A stretch of 64,000 nt of DNA from Populus alba (GCF_005239225.2 NC_133289.1:3479501-3543500); one strand, 5' to 3'. Shown: positions 1 to 23,538, numbered from the stretch's first letter. Program-made: numbers and translations. Notes: generated by a model not told the origin, from the sequence alone.

Positions 1-280
1 GCGGGAGATTAAACTAAACAAGAAGAAGAAGAAGAAGAAAAGATATTGTAGAAAAAGGTTTTTATCGGCAAAACATGTAGCAGCTCTGGTCCAGGAGTGA
101 GATTTTCTACAATCATCCAGAATTCATGTAAAATAAATACAATGAGGAAGCAAGATTCAAGAGACTGCCAACCATGGCTTGAAACATACAATCTCTGCAG
201 GCCTTGTGAGCTGAAAATTTTTCAAAACCTGTCAAACTTGTTGTGTTCAAGTTTATAGTTGTGATGCAGCATGAGATTAC
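1..280 (-). other. Terminal intron of the GPDH gene (partial)
   Basis: The donor at 280/279 follows the LIIR-coding exon. The rest of the stretch, on the minus strand, is pyrimidine-rich and shows no match to the conserved C-terminal segment expected for the family. I read it as intron continuing past the window edge. A (GAA)n run lies at about 22-40. Confidence 0.6.
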
Positions 281-2933
281 CTTATTATCAGTACTTTATA
301 CAACGTTTTTAAGATGGGACAGAGCTCAACGGGAGCAACAGGCTTCTTTTCATCAGGGTGTAACACGCTCAAGCTTGACTGACTCAGGAGTTCATAGAAT
401 GCTCCAACTGCTGAAACACCCTGCAATGAGAAAATCATTACGGACTTGGAATTGCTGTACCCAGCTAGCTTGGGATTGAGGAAAAGAAAAGAAAATCTCT
501 CAAATCAAGCTAGGGATGTTATATTGGCGTCCCTTTACTAGCAAATCCATGGCATCAGTACAACAATCCTGACCTAGCTCAGAAAAACCATCCAGTGCAT
601 AGATTTCGATTTTTAACCTAAGGTCATTCGTAGCTGTACATTTAACTGATAGAGCCACGGATAAAACCACCACTTCAAGTTATCTCTAAAGTTAAAGTGT
701 TTGTAAATAAACATCAGTACCTGAATCATTCCTTTCCCGCTGATGCTATCTCCCATATCCCGGCTTATTTCCCCTTTGGCTAACATTTGTCCATACCATG
801 CATTACGACCCTTTAACAACGTTACGTATGTGTCCGCCAGCAAAGGCCCTGCAAGCTTCTCAGGTTCTTCCGCCAGTAGATGAGTAATAAATATCATCTC
901 TGATGTACAATGTGCAAAGTAGACTGACTTGCTGGTAGCGCTTTCATTAGTAAGGGCTGCTACCATTCCTGAGAGAAATCAAATTGGAAAAGTGAGTTTG
1001 CAGATTCAAAGGAAAAATTAAATGTTATAAGCATATATCGTTCATTTTGCTTGTTGTTTGTAATAATGTGCAGCGATACAGCATGGTGTTCGGCTTCATG
1101 CTCAACAACAATTCACAATGGCTGAATCAATACATCACTGTCATGTGGATTAAGACCTGAGCTCCCAGTTTCTGATAACCCAAATTTCAAAGAAGCACAT
1201 TATCAATAACTAGTGCCTTCAACAATGCCTTAAAGGCACATAAATACAATTAATGCCATTTCACAGAGCGCATCGTGCTTCTTATAGAGTTCTTTACAGC
1301 TCTGTTTTACAGAATTATTTATGATTGCAAGCTACGCTTCAGTAATATCACACTTGATACAGCGCATTCATCAATTATAGAATTTATTGGTAGAATTGCA
1401 GTGTTATGCTGTGACATTGAGGAATGTCCCAAGCCATTCTGTAAAAAGACAATAATTATAATTACAACTACTTTAGAGAATAAATTACACAATCACGTCA
1501 TTAATCGTGTTTTCCTACCCTAGATAACTAGAAATAGCGACCAGGGAAGAACTAGTTAACGTCTGGGGTCTGGCCACGCATCTAAAAGAGATATTGGTTG
1601 CATAGAAATGCTGTTCAAAAACAATTTTGAGAAAGAAGAAAGTGAAAACTCACCTGCTCCAATGGCATAGACATTCTTCAGGCCACCCATGACTTCATGA
1701 GTGACAAGGTCACTGTTGTCCCATACAATGAAATGGGGCTGCCTCAAAAACTTAGCAAGAGGCTTTCTCCACTTGTCAGCTCCACATATTCGAGCATTAG
1801 CATATTCCTTGTTGTATATTTCTGAAGCAATATTTGGTCCACCAAGATAAAGTATATTTTCCAATGGCACTCCAGCTGCCAAGCATCAACCACATAAATG
1901 AGGGGAAAGGTTTTCTGAAGTGGAGAAAATATTGACGGACAAGGATGAAAATGCAGGGTGGACAGGAGAACACAGAAAATCACTCAAATCTCATACCATG
2001 TGGACTTGAATTATAATCATTATCAAATGATAGAGGAATTGTATATCATAAAAATGGATGGGAGGGACACTTGCATTTGAATAGAACTTGTGCTTAACAG
2101 CGAAAGCCAGGAGATGGCGATAGTTTGACAACAAAATTGTCACTGTTCGGTTGAGCATGAGTCGAACAGACACCAAAAGAAACGTAGAGGAAATCTGGCC
2201 TTTTCGTAATTATGAATAAGAAAGCAATTAAAATTTTGTGTTTAGCATTCTGATCCAGTTGTGTGTGCTTGGGGAGTCAGATAAGAGAATGCTTACTCGC
2301 TATGTTAATCATTTGCGTAGGTGTGATTATTCGAGGCACAGGTTTTAACGCAGCTTCTATACCCTTTGCCAAGGAGATGATGATAGGTGCTGTGATTCTC
2401 TCCTTCCAATATTGACTGATCTCTTCGAACACCTCACGTGTCTCCGTGGAGGGCAAGCCATTTACCACAATATCAGCATCCCAAACAGCCTCTTGCAAGT
2501 TAGTCACAACCTTCAAAGGACAAAGTGGTGTGTCAATCATGTTCAAGCAAAATCCATCTTTCAAAATCTCATCCGCAAAAAGAGTCCGGTCGCCAAGCCT
2601 GGCCTCAACGTACTTCAAATACGCACATCGCCAGATCAACCTCCTCAATACATCCTCCCTCGAATTGATCACTTCAAAGAGATGTTCCGCCGTGGCTCTA
2701 TCAACAGCTCTTCCAGGCCTTCTCCATATCCTGATTTGGACCTTCTCTCGAAATTGACCATAACTATCCTGCAGCAAAGCTGCAAAAACACTTCCCCAAG
2801 CACCTGCCCCAACACCAACAATTCTCAATGGATCACCGTCAGCCTTGCCGAGAAGGCTTCGAAGCTCATCAAGCTTCTCTTCTAGACCACATCCATTGTT
2901 ATGATGATTCACTGCCTTAATACTTCCAACCAT
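281..2933 (-). CDS. GPDHC1: Glycerol-3-phosphate dehydrogenase [NAD+], cytosolic type (3' end outside window)
   Basis: The enzyme reduces dihydroxyacetone phosphate to glycerol-3-phosphate with NADH, feeding glycerolipid synthesis and the mitochondrial G3P redox shuttle. Visible coding exons are 2933-2297, 1875-1654, 968-721 and 420-281; all junctions keep frame with GT-AG introns. Residues 42-47 form the GAGAWG dinucleotide-binding glycine motif. Further family signatures are [42 protein letters not shown] (catalytic-lysine region) and [14 protein letters not shown]. The last visible exon reads [14 protein letters not shown] to TLYKVLIIR and stops in phase 2 at a donor, so the C-terminal exon lies left of position 1. 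I chose ATG 2933; the longer frame upstream begins at a TTG and has no ATG. The N-terminus has no obvious transit peptide, which favours the cytosolic plant GPDHC isoform. An acceptor at about 2970 suggests a 5' UTR intron. Confidence 0.93.
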
Positions 2934-2969
2934 CTTCTTCCCGCAACAGCAAGTCAACAAGATCAAACC

Positions 2970-3450
2970 CTGTCAAAAAAAGGGTCTAATGGGTATCAAT
3001 ATTGAAATTTAATCAACTATACCAAATTCTAAAATCAACCCAACTTTGATCTTTATATGGACTGTGATCTTACAACTCCAAACTTGTCAAATCTTTCCTT
3101 GAAAAAATAAAATCCTAATTCCCAAGTTGCCACCTTGCCATGAAACGATGAAATCTTTATTGGTAGATCTTATCACCAAAACCAAAACTAATTCTCATCC
3201 CTCTACTAAGATTTTCAAACCAACCAATAATTCAACACGAAAGAACAAAACAAAAGAAGAGGTCAAAATACCTAAACCCCTCTCTATCTTCTTAATTAGC
3301 ACATGACAAAAATCAAACACTATAGCCTTGTTTTGTCCGTCTGAGTTAGTTCATCCACCCAACTATAAACTTTCAAAAAACCACTAAATATAAAACAAAG
3401 AAGTAAAAAAAGCATGTTCAGTTCCTTTACGTCATCAAGACCCACCAAAT
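2970..3450 (-). other. Probable 5' UTR intron of GPDH
   Basis: On the minus strand, TTTTTTTGACAG ends at 2970, directly before 36 untranslated bases and the ATG. A plausible donor, GAC|GTAAAG, lies near 3440. The segment between is AT-rich with no coding potential. The donor choice is a guess; cDNA would settle it. Confidence 0.4.
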
Positions 3451-3530
3451 TCTGGTAGCAGAGAATTCAACTTGCGTTGCTTGGAGGGAAATACATTAAG
3501 CATGGAAGATTGCAATGTGTGTGAAACTTC

Positions 3531-3537
3531 GTATATA
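3531..3537 (-). promoter_or_regulatory. Candidate TATA box of GPDH
   Basis: Minus-strand CTATATAC lies about 90 bases upstream of the proposed 5' UTR intron donor. That fits a start site near 3500. Only the sequence motif and its spacing support this. Confidence 0.35.
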
Positions 3538-6500
3538 GTGAAGGGACATTAAAAGTGCATGGAAGGTCATCAGTAAGGGAGGCGAGAAACTGGTGAAAGC
3601 AGCTTTAGAATTTTTGTTCTTGGAGTGATTGAAAGAGAGAGAGGGAGGGAGGAAGAGCAATGGAGGCATTGATGGGTGCAGTTGAGTTGAATTGGCAATG
3701 GAGGCATTGCATTAAAGAGTTTTGATGCTGCCTACTTCCCCAACGGCCATTAATACGGTATGACTTTCCCTTCCCGCCTTAGTTATCGACCCGGCCAGGG
3801 ATGCAGGTTGGCCGGGTCAATTTATGGATCTTCATGTTAATTCGATTTTATTTTAAAATGATGTTATTTTAGTTTGTTTAAAAAAATTATTAAAATAACA
3901 TTATTTTAATTTATTTGTATGGAATTCTTTTTATTTTAGAAAAAAATTAAAAATAAATTCCTTTAAGTTAACTTAGAGTAGGTTTGAGATTGAGATGTGG
4001 TTATGCATGATTGAGTTTTTTTTATATAATTTTTTTAAAGCACAAACCACTTCTCACTAAAAAGCTAAAAATAAATACTCTTTGTTGTTTTTTTATGGTT
4101 CCATAAAAAAAACTCAATCACACCTCACCACATCTAAATCTTACACATATTTTGAGATCATCTTGGTTTGATTTGGTTAGGTCAACATCTATTTTGATTT
4201 AAAAAACCCCACCCAAGCTAGGCGAAGGCTTGGATCCGCAATTTTTTTAACCTCACAAGAATAAGTAAGAAAATCACAAGAGACGATGAGCCCATTTGAT
4301 ATCGGGTATCAATTTTTTTTCAAAGTGTTTTTCACTTAAAAATATATTAAAATAATTTTTTTTATTTGTTATATTTACATATCAAAATGATATAAAAATA
4401 CCTAAGAACTTGATGTGAATAACAAAATTTAAATTCTTATAAAAGTGTTTTCCAACTAGAAAAATAAAGAGGGATGCTGAAAGAAACTTTACGAGATTTG
4501 TAATGGTAATGGAGAACACTGTTAAATGGATGGTACGTAAGAGTTTTAATAATAACTAGATAAATGGTTTGTACTATACTGTAGACATGGCTATTTTTTT
4601 CTAAACATAAAAAAAAAACTTCATGCGAAACTAGGGATTTAAAAAATATTAGAGAATTGGGTCATGGAGTCGATTGGGTTTAATAACTTCAACTAATATA
4701 ATAATACTTAAAAAATAAAGGTAATGACAGCAAACAAACCGAATTAATAAAAAATTGACATTCAATATATAAAAAAAGTGACAGTAGAAAAAAAAAAAAG
4801 GGGGGGGGCAAACCCATCAAATTTATGACTTGAAACATGAGATCGGAATAATCTCATAGAAAAAAAAAATGAAAAAAAAAATAACAAAGGCTAATTCGTA
4901 ACCAATGAAATTTTGAAAAACAAAATTAAAAACAAAATATGCTAAAAAATAGAAGTTAACTAAAGCTACCCTTCTGAACTTGTGACCTCGGTTATGAGGC
5001 TAGCATGACATTATAGAAAGCAAACCTAAAAAAATCACAAAGCAAAATCCTCAATAAACTAAATGTTAAGGGACGAACCAACAAAAAAATAATTAAATAT
5101 CATGATCAAAGGAATGAGGACTATATTTTTGTTGTCAATTTTTTTTCAAAACTTGTTGATTTTATTTGCTAAATCTTTATAATAAAAATACAATTTTGAC
5201 ATTCTTGCAGAATAAAAAAATATGTTAATCTGGGTAACCCTAATCAACTTGCTCGACCCGAAACTAAGGATTTGCTTAGGCTCAACCCCCCAGGCCGGGT
5301 CTAAAAACCTTGATCAAAAGAACAAGGATCCAATTTCTTCATTAAATTATTTTTAAAACTCATCTTAAAACCTATTGATTTTTTTTTTTTGTAAAATAGT
5401 CAACCCACCTGACTTGTGATCTAAGACTTGCCTGTGGTTGACCTTCGGGCTATGTTTAAAACCATAATTAAAAAAATAAGGACACAACTTCTTTGTATTT
5501 TTAAAAAACCTGTTGAATATTTGTTTTTAGGCCAAGTTGACCTGGGTAGCCTTGACCAACCTACTCGATTTATGACTCAGGATGTACCCGGGATCAACCC
5601 CTAGATCAAGTTTAAAAATCAGGATTGAAAAAATAAGGATTAAATTTAATATTAAAGTCAAATAAAATTAAAGAATGAGGGATGAATAAAAAAAAATTCA
5701 ATTAAGAAAATAAACGAAACCAAGAGAAATTATAATGAAAAGAATAAGGATCAAATTTAAAAAAAAAAAAAAGACAGCTATGAAATTGAAAAGAAAACCA
5801 ATTAGAAAAAGGGTGAATAACAAAATAAATATCAATTAAAAGAAAGAGAACAAAATCTAACATTTAAATAAAATAAAATAAAATGATAAATGATGGAATT
5901 GAAAAAAGAATCATTAAAAGAATTTAAAGAAAATATAGAGAAATAAAAATTATAAGGACCACAATTGAAAAAATACAAAAGATTAGGACTTTTTTAAACT
6001 TTGCATTGGTGGAGGAGAGAGAAAATAAGTTGGAGAAGAAGAAATCTAGTCACCGCCTAACGATGACCCTTGTGACAACACGTGCCGGTCAAAAAGAAGC
6101 GCTGCCCCGCGAAGTTTCGTCTAAGACAGTGGTTAGGTATTTCTGAATATCCTAGGATGTATCACACATTGCCTTAAATAGCACGGATAACCTCCACACG
6201 CTGACATGTTTTTATGACACACCAATAACTTTTTATTTTTATTTTTATTTTTTTATAAATACCAAAACACCCCTAACCCCACACAAATTAAAAAAAAAAA
6301 AGAGTCCAAAAGATGCCAATACCCTTAAAGACAAAAGAATTTATTTTAAAGTCTAAGGTTATTTTTAGTAATCTCACTGTGGTCAAGAAAAAGAAAAACC
6401 GAAAAAGCCTCTCCTCAAAAGCAAACCAAAATTATGCTTCCAAGAGTATCCATGACTTTACACCGTGCAATAAATGGAGTAAAAAGTATACATATCCCTC

Positions 6501-6768
6501 ACCAATTCTAAAATACCAAATATATCTCGTGTAAAAGTTTTAAAAATACCCCTAAAACTAGCTTTTGTGTTTCTCTCTTTCATAGTCAAGTTGATAAATT
6601 CACTGTGCAAATCAATAGTGAGTTATGAAAGAGGCTACAATAAAAGAATCGAGCTCTTTTAATATTTTGTTAAAATTTCAGTTTTACTATATAAAATACT
6701 ATATGGATAGGTAGATGAATATATGGGAATTGCCAACATGTCCATTATTCAAGTAGGTTAGCATTTTG

Positions 6769-6969
6769 CACTTGAGGTCGTGGTTTAGTGGGGAAAGAAA
6801 TTTGCTTTTGTTTTTTGCATTTGGATTCGATCTTTTTTATGTATACTAATCATCCTCGCGGTGTCTCACTCAGTCACTAGGTTTGTAAGGTGTTCAGTGG
6901 ATTCGAAAATTAATTATGATGCGCATAAGCTGGCTCAAACACTCCGGGTTATATATATATATATATAAG
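6769..6969 (+). mobile_element. Full-length tRNA-derived SINE with 17-bp target-site duplication
   Basis: The element begins CACTTGAGGTCGTGG and has a pol III box A-like TGGTTTAGTGG and a box B-like GGATTCGATCT. It ends in a (TA)n tail. The same 17 bases, AGTAGGTTAGCATTTTG, lie immediately before it (6752-6768) and after it (6970-6986), which is a perfect target-site duplication. Related copies are at about 32531 and 34134. It resembles Salicaceae SINE families; I could not assign the exact family. Confidence 0.85.
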
Positions 6970-7496
6970 AGTAGGTTAGCATTTTGTCTAGTTTTATTTA
7001 ACATAAAATATCCTTCTTTATTCTTATAATAAGGATAAAACCAAGGGATAATCTTTTCAGTTTTACTATTTAAAGTCTTTTATCTCTCCTCCACAAAAGA
7101 AAAAACCCAGATTTCATCCTTTGTTTGGACAAGAGCAAAGATAAGATAACGCTTGGAGATTGAATATATTTTTGGAGATAATACTTTTATATGTGTTATT
7201 AAAATAATCGATGAATTAATTTAATAAATTACTGATTTAAAATCCAATCTAAATTGAATTTAAAATTAAACAAAATAAAAGTTAACTTAGTCAACTGAAT
7301 AGGTTACCTTATAATTGATTAAAAATTAATTTGACTTAAAAAATAAAAATAATATTATTTTATTTTTAAAAAAATATTAAAATAATAAAATTTTAGATTG
7401 ATATGTGTTTAACTTATCTAATAAAATCATGAAAAAACTTTACATGAAAAACAAGCTCTCCACAAGCTGCAATTCTAGACCACGATGTATGGATTT

Positions 7497-7705
7497 AGAG
7501 TGTGGTTGCTGTTACTTTTCAAAGTTCTTTTCACTTAGAAAAGCATACTAATAATATTTTTTTTATTTTTTAAAAATTATTTTTGAGATCAGCACATTAA
7601 AATAATTTGAAAAACATCAAAAACATATATTAACTTAAAGCAAAAAAAAAATTGAATTTTTTAAAAAGCATTTTTCCACCACAATGCCAAACACCCCTCA
7701 TGGGC
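7497..7705. mobile_element. MITE-like remnant (dispersed family)
   Basis: The body runs from 'tagagtgtggttgctgtta' through 'cttttcacttagaaaagca' to 'aaaaagcatttttcc'. Shorter relatives sit at about 4310-4460, 24865-25040, 26640-26810 and 32175-32270. They share the words 'cacttaaaaa', 'attaaaataat' and a closing 'aaaaagc/acttt' segment. The ends are too decayed to define inverted repeats or a duplication. Confidence 0.45.
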
Positions 7706-8824
7706 TTGGTGTCTGGACCTGGCTAGGGGCTTGTTAATTTTTTCATGAAATAAGTGTTTTTTTTATGCTTATGTCAAAAAACATATGAAAGAAAATAGCA
7801 TTTGAAAAAATGAAGAGAAAATATAAGTGTAAGAAAATGTTGGGTCTGTAAAAATTACAACTTGTTTTATTTACCTGATAATCCATGATATTTATATGAT
7901 AACATCAGCTGGAAGTGGATTGTTTCACGATAATTTATCGATGAAAATAGTAGCTAGTGTCCACCATCTGTTTTAGTGTTTGCCTCTCTATTGATGAAGA
8001 AGTGGGTAATTATCAATTATATATCGGTTAGAAATAGAAATAGCTATTGGTCCAGAAATAAAATAGTTATTTGTATAGAACATGGTGGTACGTGTTGCAC
8101 GATTACAATAACTTACTAGTAAATTGGAAAAAAAAAAATCTTTTTTTTTTCTGGTAACTTGCATGTTTTTCTCCTTCTTTCTTATTATCAATTAAAAATT
8201 ATTCAAAATATGATTTAAAAAATTGATTTAAATCAAATTTAATAAATAACCCACACCTCTTAAATACATAAAACATATTGGTTATATACTTATATAGACC
8301 TAAAGAGTGCCGTAGAATGATTTTTCTTGCAATTATTTTAGACCTTGATCAAATTAAGTTAATATTTATGTCTTTAAAAATAAAAACAAGAACAAATTAA
8401 TAAAAAAATCATTTTCTCCTACAAGTTTAGGTTTCAAGCTAGAATTTAATTACAAATCAATTATTTTTTCTCATTGAAAAGAAAATTTTGAAGGAAATTA
8501 TCATTATAATATTTATAAAAAAAAAATCTTAGGAATTTACAAGAAAAAAAACTGAGATTTTATAAATACCGGAATGGCTAAATATATCCTGTAATTCTTC
8601 AAAAAAAAAAATTACATCTTTAATTGAGTTAGTTTTATTTTTTAATTTATATTAAATTTTTAATATATTTTTCTAACAAGATTTTGAAGTTAATTCATCA
8701 TAATTAGTCCATTAATTTATAAAAAAAATTCCATATATCTTTCTTGTGAAAGCATTTCAAAAACAAAAAATAATCATGTTATTAATTCTCGTGATATGAT
8801 ATGAAAATCTTTCATTAAAATAAA

Positions 8825-8862
<38 letters not shown>

Positions 8863-8975
8863 AATAAAACTTATTAGAGATATACAGTCAAATAGACAAC
8901 TTTGATTGAGTATTTTAATTGTAAAAACTAAAAAAAAAACAAATCATCTTCTCTTTTCATCCACAAAATAAAACC

Positions 8976-8981
8976 CACGTG
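8976..8981 (+). promoter_or_regulatory. SFGH: G-box upstream of SFGH
   Basis: A perfect palindromic CACGTG lies 92 bases before the SFGH ATG, followed by weak TATA-like AATATAT at 9018-9024. G-boxes bind bZIP and bHLH factors in plants. Its use here is inferred from position only. Confidence 0.4.
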
Positions 8982-9067
8982 TAAAGACTCACTCACTGAG
9001 CTTCTCCATTAAAAGGGAATATATCACAGAAAGAGAGTGAGTGATTGGTTTTGTTGTTGGAGAAGAA

Positions 9068-12057
9068 ATGGAAACAAAGCCAAGTGAGATCAGTAGCTCA
9101 AAGATGTTTGGTGGATACAACAAGAGATACAAGCATTTCAGCCCTACACTGGGTTGCTCCATGACTTTCTACATCTATTTCCCTCCATCCCCTTCCCCTT
9201 CCTACAAATTCCCAGTATGTCATCTTCCTTTCCTTTTTTTTACTTATTTCAATACAGATCAGAACACCCATTTCCCATTTTTACTAGGTTTTTTAACAGT
9301 CCAAGTTGTTTCTTTTGAATACTTTATATTCTTGTATATACCAAAGTTTCTTGCTTTTTGTGTGTATCCAACTGGGAGACTTGTTTTGTTGATTAATGAT
9401 AATAAAACCTATTATTATATTCACAAAATCTTATCAAAGTAGTAAACTTTACTGAATCGGAACTTCCTTTGATCTGTTTTTATCCAATTTCTCTGATTTC
9501 TTGAAGAAAATGGACTAATTTTGGCAAGTCATACTATTGTTGTTAGCTTCCAAATAATGAAATGATCAACTTTGCGTATGAATGTGCGGTCTTTTGACGT
9601 TGGACTGATGGTTCTTGGTGAGTTGTAGTATTTATAGCAAGATCAAGGTTTAACTTATGTGCTTTCATTGTTGAATAGGTGCTGTATTGGCTCTCTGGTC
9701 TTACCTGCACCGATGAGAACTTTATAGCTAAATCAGGAGCTCAACGTGTTGCTTCGACAGAGGGCATTGTCCTGATTGCTCCTGATACATCTCCAAGTAA
9801 GATCACAAACACCTTTGGAACTAATGTTTAGCATGGTTTTGTTGTTGTATATGTTTTTTAAATAGTTATTGATGGATTAGTAATTCTTTTGTTGTTATTT
9901 TTTTCCTGATTCTATGTAGAATTAATTTGGTTAGTGATTTTAAGGCTAGTGTAGACTCATTGGATGCTGTTTCAGTTCAGAACTCTTAAAATTCTGACTA
10001 TCAAGCGTTTGAGAATGAGCTTCAGCATTTCACTCTGACATTAAAGGCTTTTTCACCATGTGTATTTGAGGATTTGTATTGGCTCCATGCGTAAAAAAAA
10101 ACCGAGTCAGGTTTTTTTTGGTATCAATCAGTGCTGCCCCAAATGTAGTTATCCTAATTCAATTCTTACTATATTTTAGATGATCATTTTCTGTGTCCAA
10201 AAGAAGGTGGGGGGGGGGGGTAGAGTGAAAATTGGTTGAGGAAAAACATAGTTGGGGCATTGGGGGAGATCTTAATTTCTTTCATAAAAAAATTTGATGG
10301 GCATGAGAATGATGTAATTATTTTCCAGCAGTACTAATCTTATTGTTCTAGTTGTTTCTTGTTGTGAGGATGCATCATGTAAATGTTAATTTTATGAGTA
10401 ACTATGTCAGTAGTTATTTCCATGTCCTTTTCTGCTGACTAGTTAGTTGTTTCTTTGACCATTGCAGGAGGCCTGAATGTGGAAGGAGAGGCAGACAGCT
10501 GGGATTTTGGTGTAGGTATGCAGATTGGGCTTTCAAGTCTTAGCTCATTAAATATTTGTGGCATAATATAGCAAAACTAGAGTTTCATCTCTAAAGTGCA
10601 AATTTGATTATGACCAGATGCCTCTAATTTCTAACTTAAGCTATTCTTTGTCTTCAATAGGTGCTGGATTCTATCTTAATGCTACTCAAGAGAAATGGAA
10701 GAATTGGCGTATGTATGACTATGTTGTCAAGGAACTGCCAAAACTTCTTAGTGAAAATTTTCCTCAGCTGGAGACATCAAAGGCATCTATATTTGGTCAT
10801 TCGATGGGCGGCCATGGTGCTTTAACAATCTACCTGAAGAACCTTGACAAGTACAAGGTGGTTGGTCATAGTTACTCATTAAACATTTGAAGGATTTTAG
10901 TTCCATAAGTTTTTATACGAGCAATATTGGAATTTTATCTGTGAAGGAGTAATTTACCTTTTGTTTACCATCCTTTTTTGTTCTTTTTTTTCCTTTTTTT
11001 TTTTTTTTGAGCTGCAAGATGAACCAATTTATGATTTACCTGGTTCATAATTTCTGATTCTTTCTGTTCTGTTCTGGTCTTGTTTTCCAGTCGGTATCTG
11101 CCTTCTCACCAGTTGCCAACCCAATTAATTGTCCATGGGGCCAGAAGGCTTTCACAAATTATCTTGGACCCAGTAAAGCTGATTGGGAGGTTAAAATTTC
11201 TAGTGATACGTAGAAAATACATCTTTATTTGTAATGCATTGAATGTAATGAATGAAACTTAAAAAATGCAGGAATACGATGCCACTTCTCTGGTGTCAAA
11301 GGCCCATGATGTATCTGCTACCATTTTAATTGATCAGGTAAAAGTTTGTCTGCTCATTCTGGTTTTTCTTTAGGGACCATGAATTGTTGTCTGGAAACCT
11401 GACTGAGGTTTAAATCTCATTTTGATAACAAATTAAGTGAAAAAAATTGATCAAAGTAACTTGGTACTTTATAGTGGTTTGTTGGCAGGGTGATCTAGTC
11501 ATCACAGACAGACAAAACTATTTCTGTTCTATCAAATTGAGCTGGTTAAGAATTAAGCTTTCACCTCAAAGATCCTGAGATATGGGATGCTTAATTTATG
11601 GATTGTGATGAATGAGTTATTTCTTTAGCATTTAAAATGATGTTAGAATATCAACACCCTTGCATTATAGAAGTCAGGCTGAGATAAAATAAGCTGCTAA
11701 CAAAAGTATCATATGAGGCACCATTCAATTCCCTTTTTGATCAGTACATGTTGGCAGGTAGACATGATCCATCCATGAAATGTGGACACTAAATGAATAC
11801 GCAATCTGTAAATTTCCACACTGCTTGATTTAGGCTTGTGCGTTGTCCTCTTACACTGTTCCGCTTTGTCTGTGCAGGGAGATGAGGATAAATTCTTGCA
11901 TGATCAGCTGCTGCCAAACAAGTTTGAAGAGGCATGCAGGAGTGCAAATGTTCCAGTTCTGATGCGATTGCAACCTGGTTATGATCACTCCTACTTTTTC
12001 ATTGCCACTTTCATCGATGACCACATTCACCACCATGCTCATGCTCTTAAACTTTAA
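9068..12057 (+). CDS. SFGH: S-formylglutathione hydrolase (esterase D family)
   Basis: The enzyme hydrolyses S-formylglutathione to formate and glutathione, the last step of glutathione-dependent formaldehyde detoxification; it is cytosolic. Exons are 9068-9214, 9679-9796, 10468-10515, 10661-10857, 11091-11189, 11272-11337 and 11878-12057. They give 284 aa, the usual plant length. Ser152 lies in GHSMGGHGA, the nucleophile elbow. The triad His is most likely His262 in PGYDHSYFF, and the acid residue lies in the GDED stretch at 226-229. Cys59 in [10 protein letters not shown] is the conserved thiol near the active site. The first true ATG is 9068; the in-frame extension upstream starts with GTG. 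All introns are GT-AG. The gene is convergent with INO80. Confidence 0.96.
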
Positions 12058-13339
12058 GCCCGCAGTAATCCATACATAATGTGGTAACTGTGTCGTGATG
12101 GTGATCTGGAGTAACTTTTGTACTTCCTCTCCCCATCCCCAACGGCACCCTCCAAAGAAAGACGCCAACATTTTATGAACTGTATGCTTTCCCTCTGTTC
12201 CCCTGTCGACTCAGTATATTATGCTCTTGTAACTTTGTGGTTGTTGGGTCTTAAATAAATGGGATAATTACAAATCAGCTCCCAACCTAAGATGAGTTTT
12301 CACAAGGTAGTCCCCAACGTATGGATTTTTGCTAGAACAATCTCAGCCTATTATGGTTTTAACATGATGGTCGCCACCGGAGAGCTCTTTTTCTGTCTGT
12401 GAATGGAGCTTGCCAACATCAACTTTTAAGAAGAATTTTAAATAGAAGAAAGAAAACCCAGTTTGCTTCGATGACAGAAATCCTTCCTTCCACCACTACT
12501 CTGTCGCCTCTCGCTCACGAGGTTGTTTTTTCTCAACAATCCCCCCCCCCATAAGCACAAATTCCTTCTTCGACGGCTCCACGAATGATTTTACATCACG
12601 ATGATAGTTTTCGTATGTTGTTGCAACGACCAATGATCTTAGATCTTTCTCTTCGGTTAAATAGTAATGAAAGTTGTATTTATGGGTTTGATAATGGTTG
12701 ATCCACGAGGTGGTTTATAAGGGTTATGTTTGTCAGGAGGGATTGAACGGAGAGGATAGATTTCGTGGAATGAATAGCAGAGAGAAGGATGACCATCACT
12801 GTAGTTGTTCGGTTAACAAAAAAGAAAAAGGATGATAAAATAAATAAATCTAGACTTATGAATTCGTTTTACCACAACCATCAGCAAAATGGTTTGAAAG
12901 CTGCCATGCCATTCACAGGAGATTCTTGAAGGATGAGGGGGGAGACAGAGCATTACAGAGCTGTAAAAAAGATTGCCCATTAAAAATTTTCTTTTAGTCT
13001 AGTTCCTCGACCCACAACATTTTATGGTCGTGGGCAAATAGGTTTACAAGACCTGGAATATATACTACTACACAAGGAACAAAGAGCAAACCCGCCTATA
13101 CAGACTCAGATCTGTAGTAATAATTAGTTGACCTAGAACTCAAATCCAAAAAATTGTATATACATACTACGATGTTGCTGGGTTTGCTTCTTCTCAACGC
13201 TGATCCAGTTTCTTCTATAGCCCTGGCCGCAATAGGTGGAAATCAAGGTGCCTCCTCTGAGATGAGCCTGGCAACCCAAGCGTTGAACAAAGTCCTGCAG
13301 CTACATCAATGGATTCAACCTTCTTACTGCATATTATAA
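12058..13339. other. Convergent intergenic region SFGH/INO80
   Basis: The first ~200 bases are SFGH 3' UTR, with an AATAAA-like word at about 12253. From about 12260 a stretch beginning 'ggataattacaaatcagctcc' looks like a dispersed plant repeat. The rest has a C-run at 12541-12550 and no convincing gene. The 61-codon frame at 13154 has no recognisable domain and is probably chance. The INO80 3' UTR ends somewhere in the right part. Confidence 0.5.
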
Positions 13340-23446
<10,107 letters not shown>

Positions 23447-23530
23447 GAAAGCTTAGGCTTTTGAAGAACATAAGACAGACTTTTGTTCTCTCCTTTTCTT
23501 TTGTAGAGAGAGAGAGAGAAAAAAAATATG

Positions 23531-23538
23531 AAACCCTA
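23531..23538. promoter_or_regulatory. INO80: Telo-box-like AAACCCTA near INO80 start
   Basis: AAACCCTA lies about 85 bases upstream of the INO80 ATG, in the probable 5' UTR or promoter. A GA-rich stretch (23502-23520) adjoins it. Telo-boxes are common at plant housekeeping genes. Function is not shown. Confidence 0.35.

Larger units (their letters stand above)
3620..8960. other. Gene-free, AT-rich repeat region
   Basis: This 5.3 kb between GPDH and SFGH, transcribed away from each other, holds no credible coding frame. It contains fragments of MITE families near 3783-3930, 4300-4460 and 7497-7705. It also holds degenerate dispersed repeat units between about 4970 and 5650 (recurring 'gacccg', 'tcaacc', 'taatttgg'-type words), one intact SINE at 6769-6969, and a (TA)n microsatellite at about 8829-8859. 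The 73-codon frame at 6313 has no domain and low-complexity composition. Confidence 0.7.

Noticed and set aside
2412..2885. Plus-strand frame of 157 codons
   Set aside because: It lies antisense to the first GPDH exon, whose protein is strongly conserved; the antisense frame has no domain.
9041..9442. 133-codon frame at the SFGH start
   Set aside because: It begins with GTG and runs past the SFGH exon 1 donor into intron 1. Only 9068-9214 is coding.
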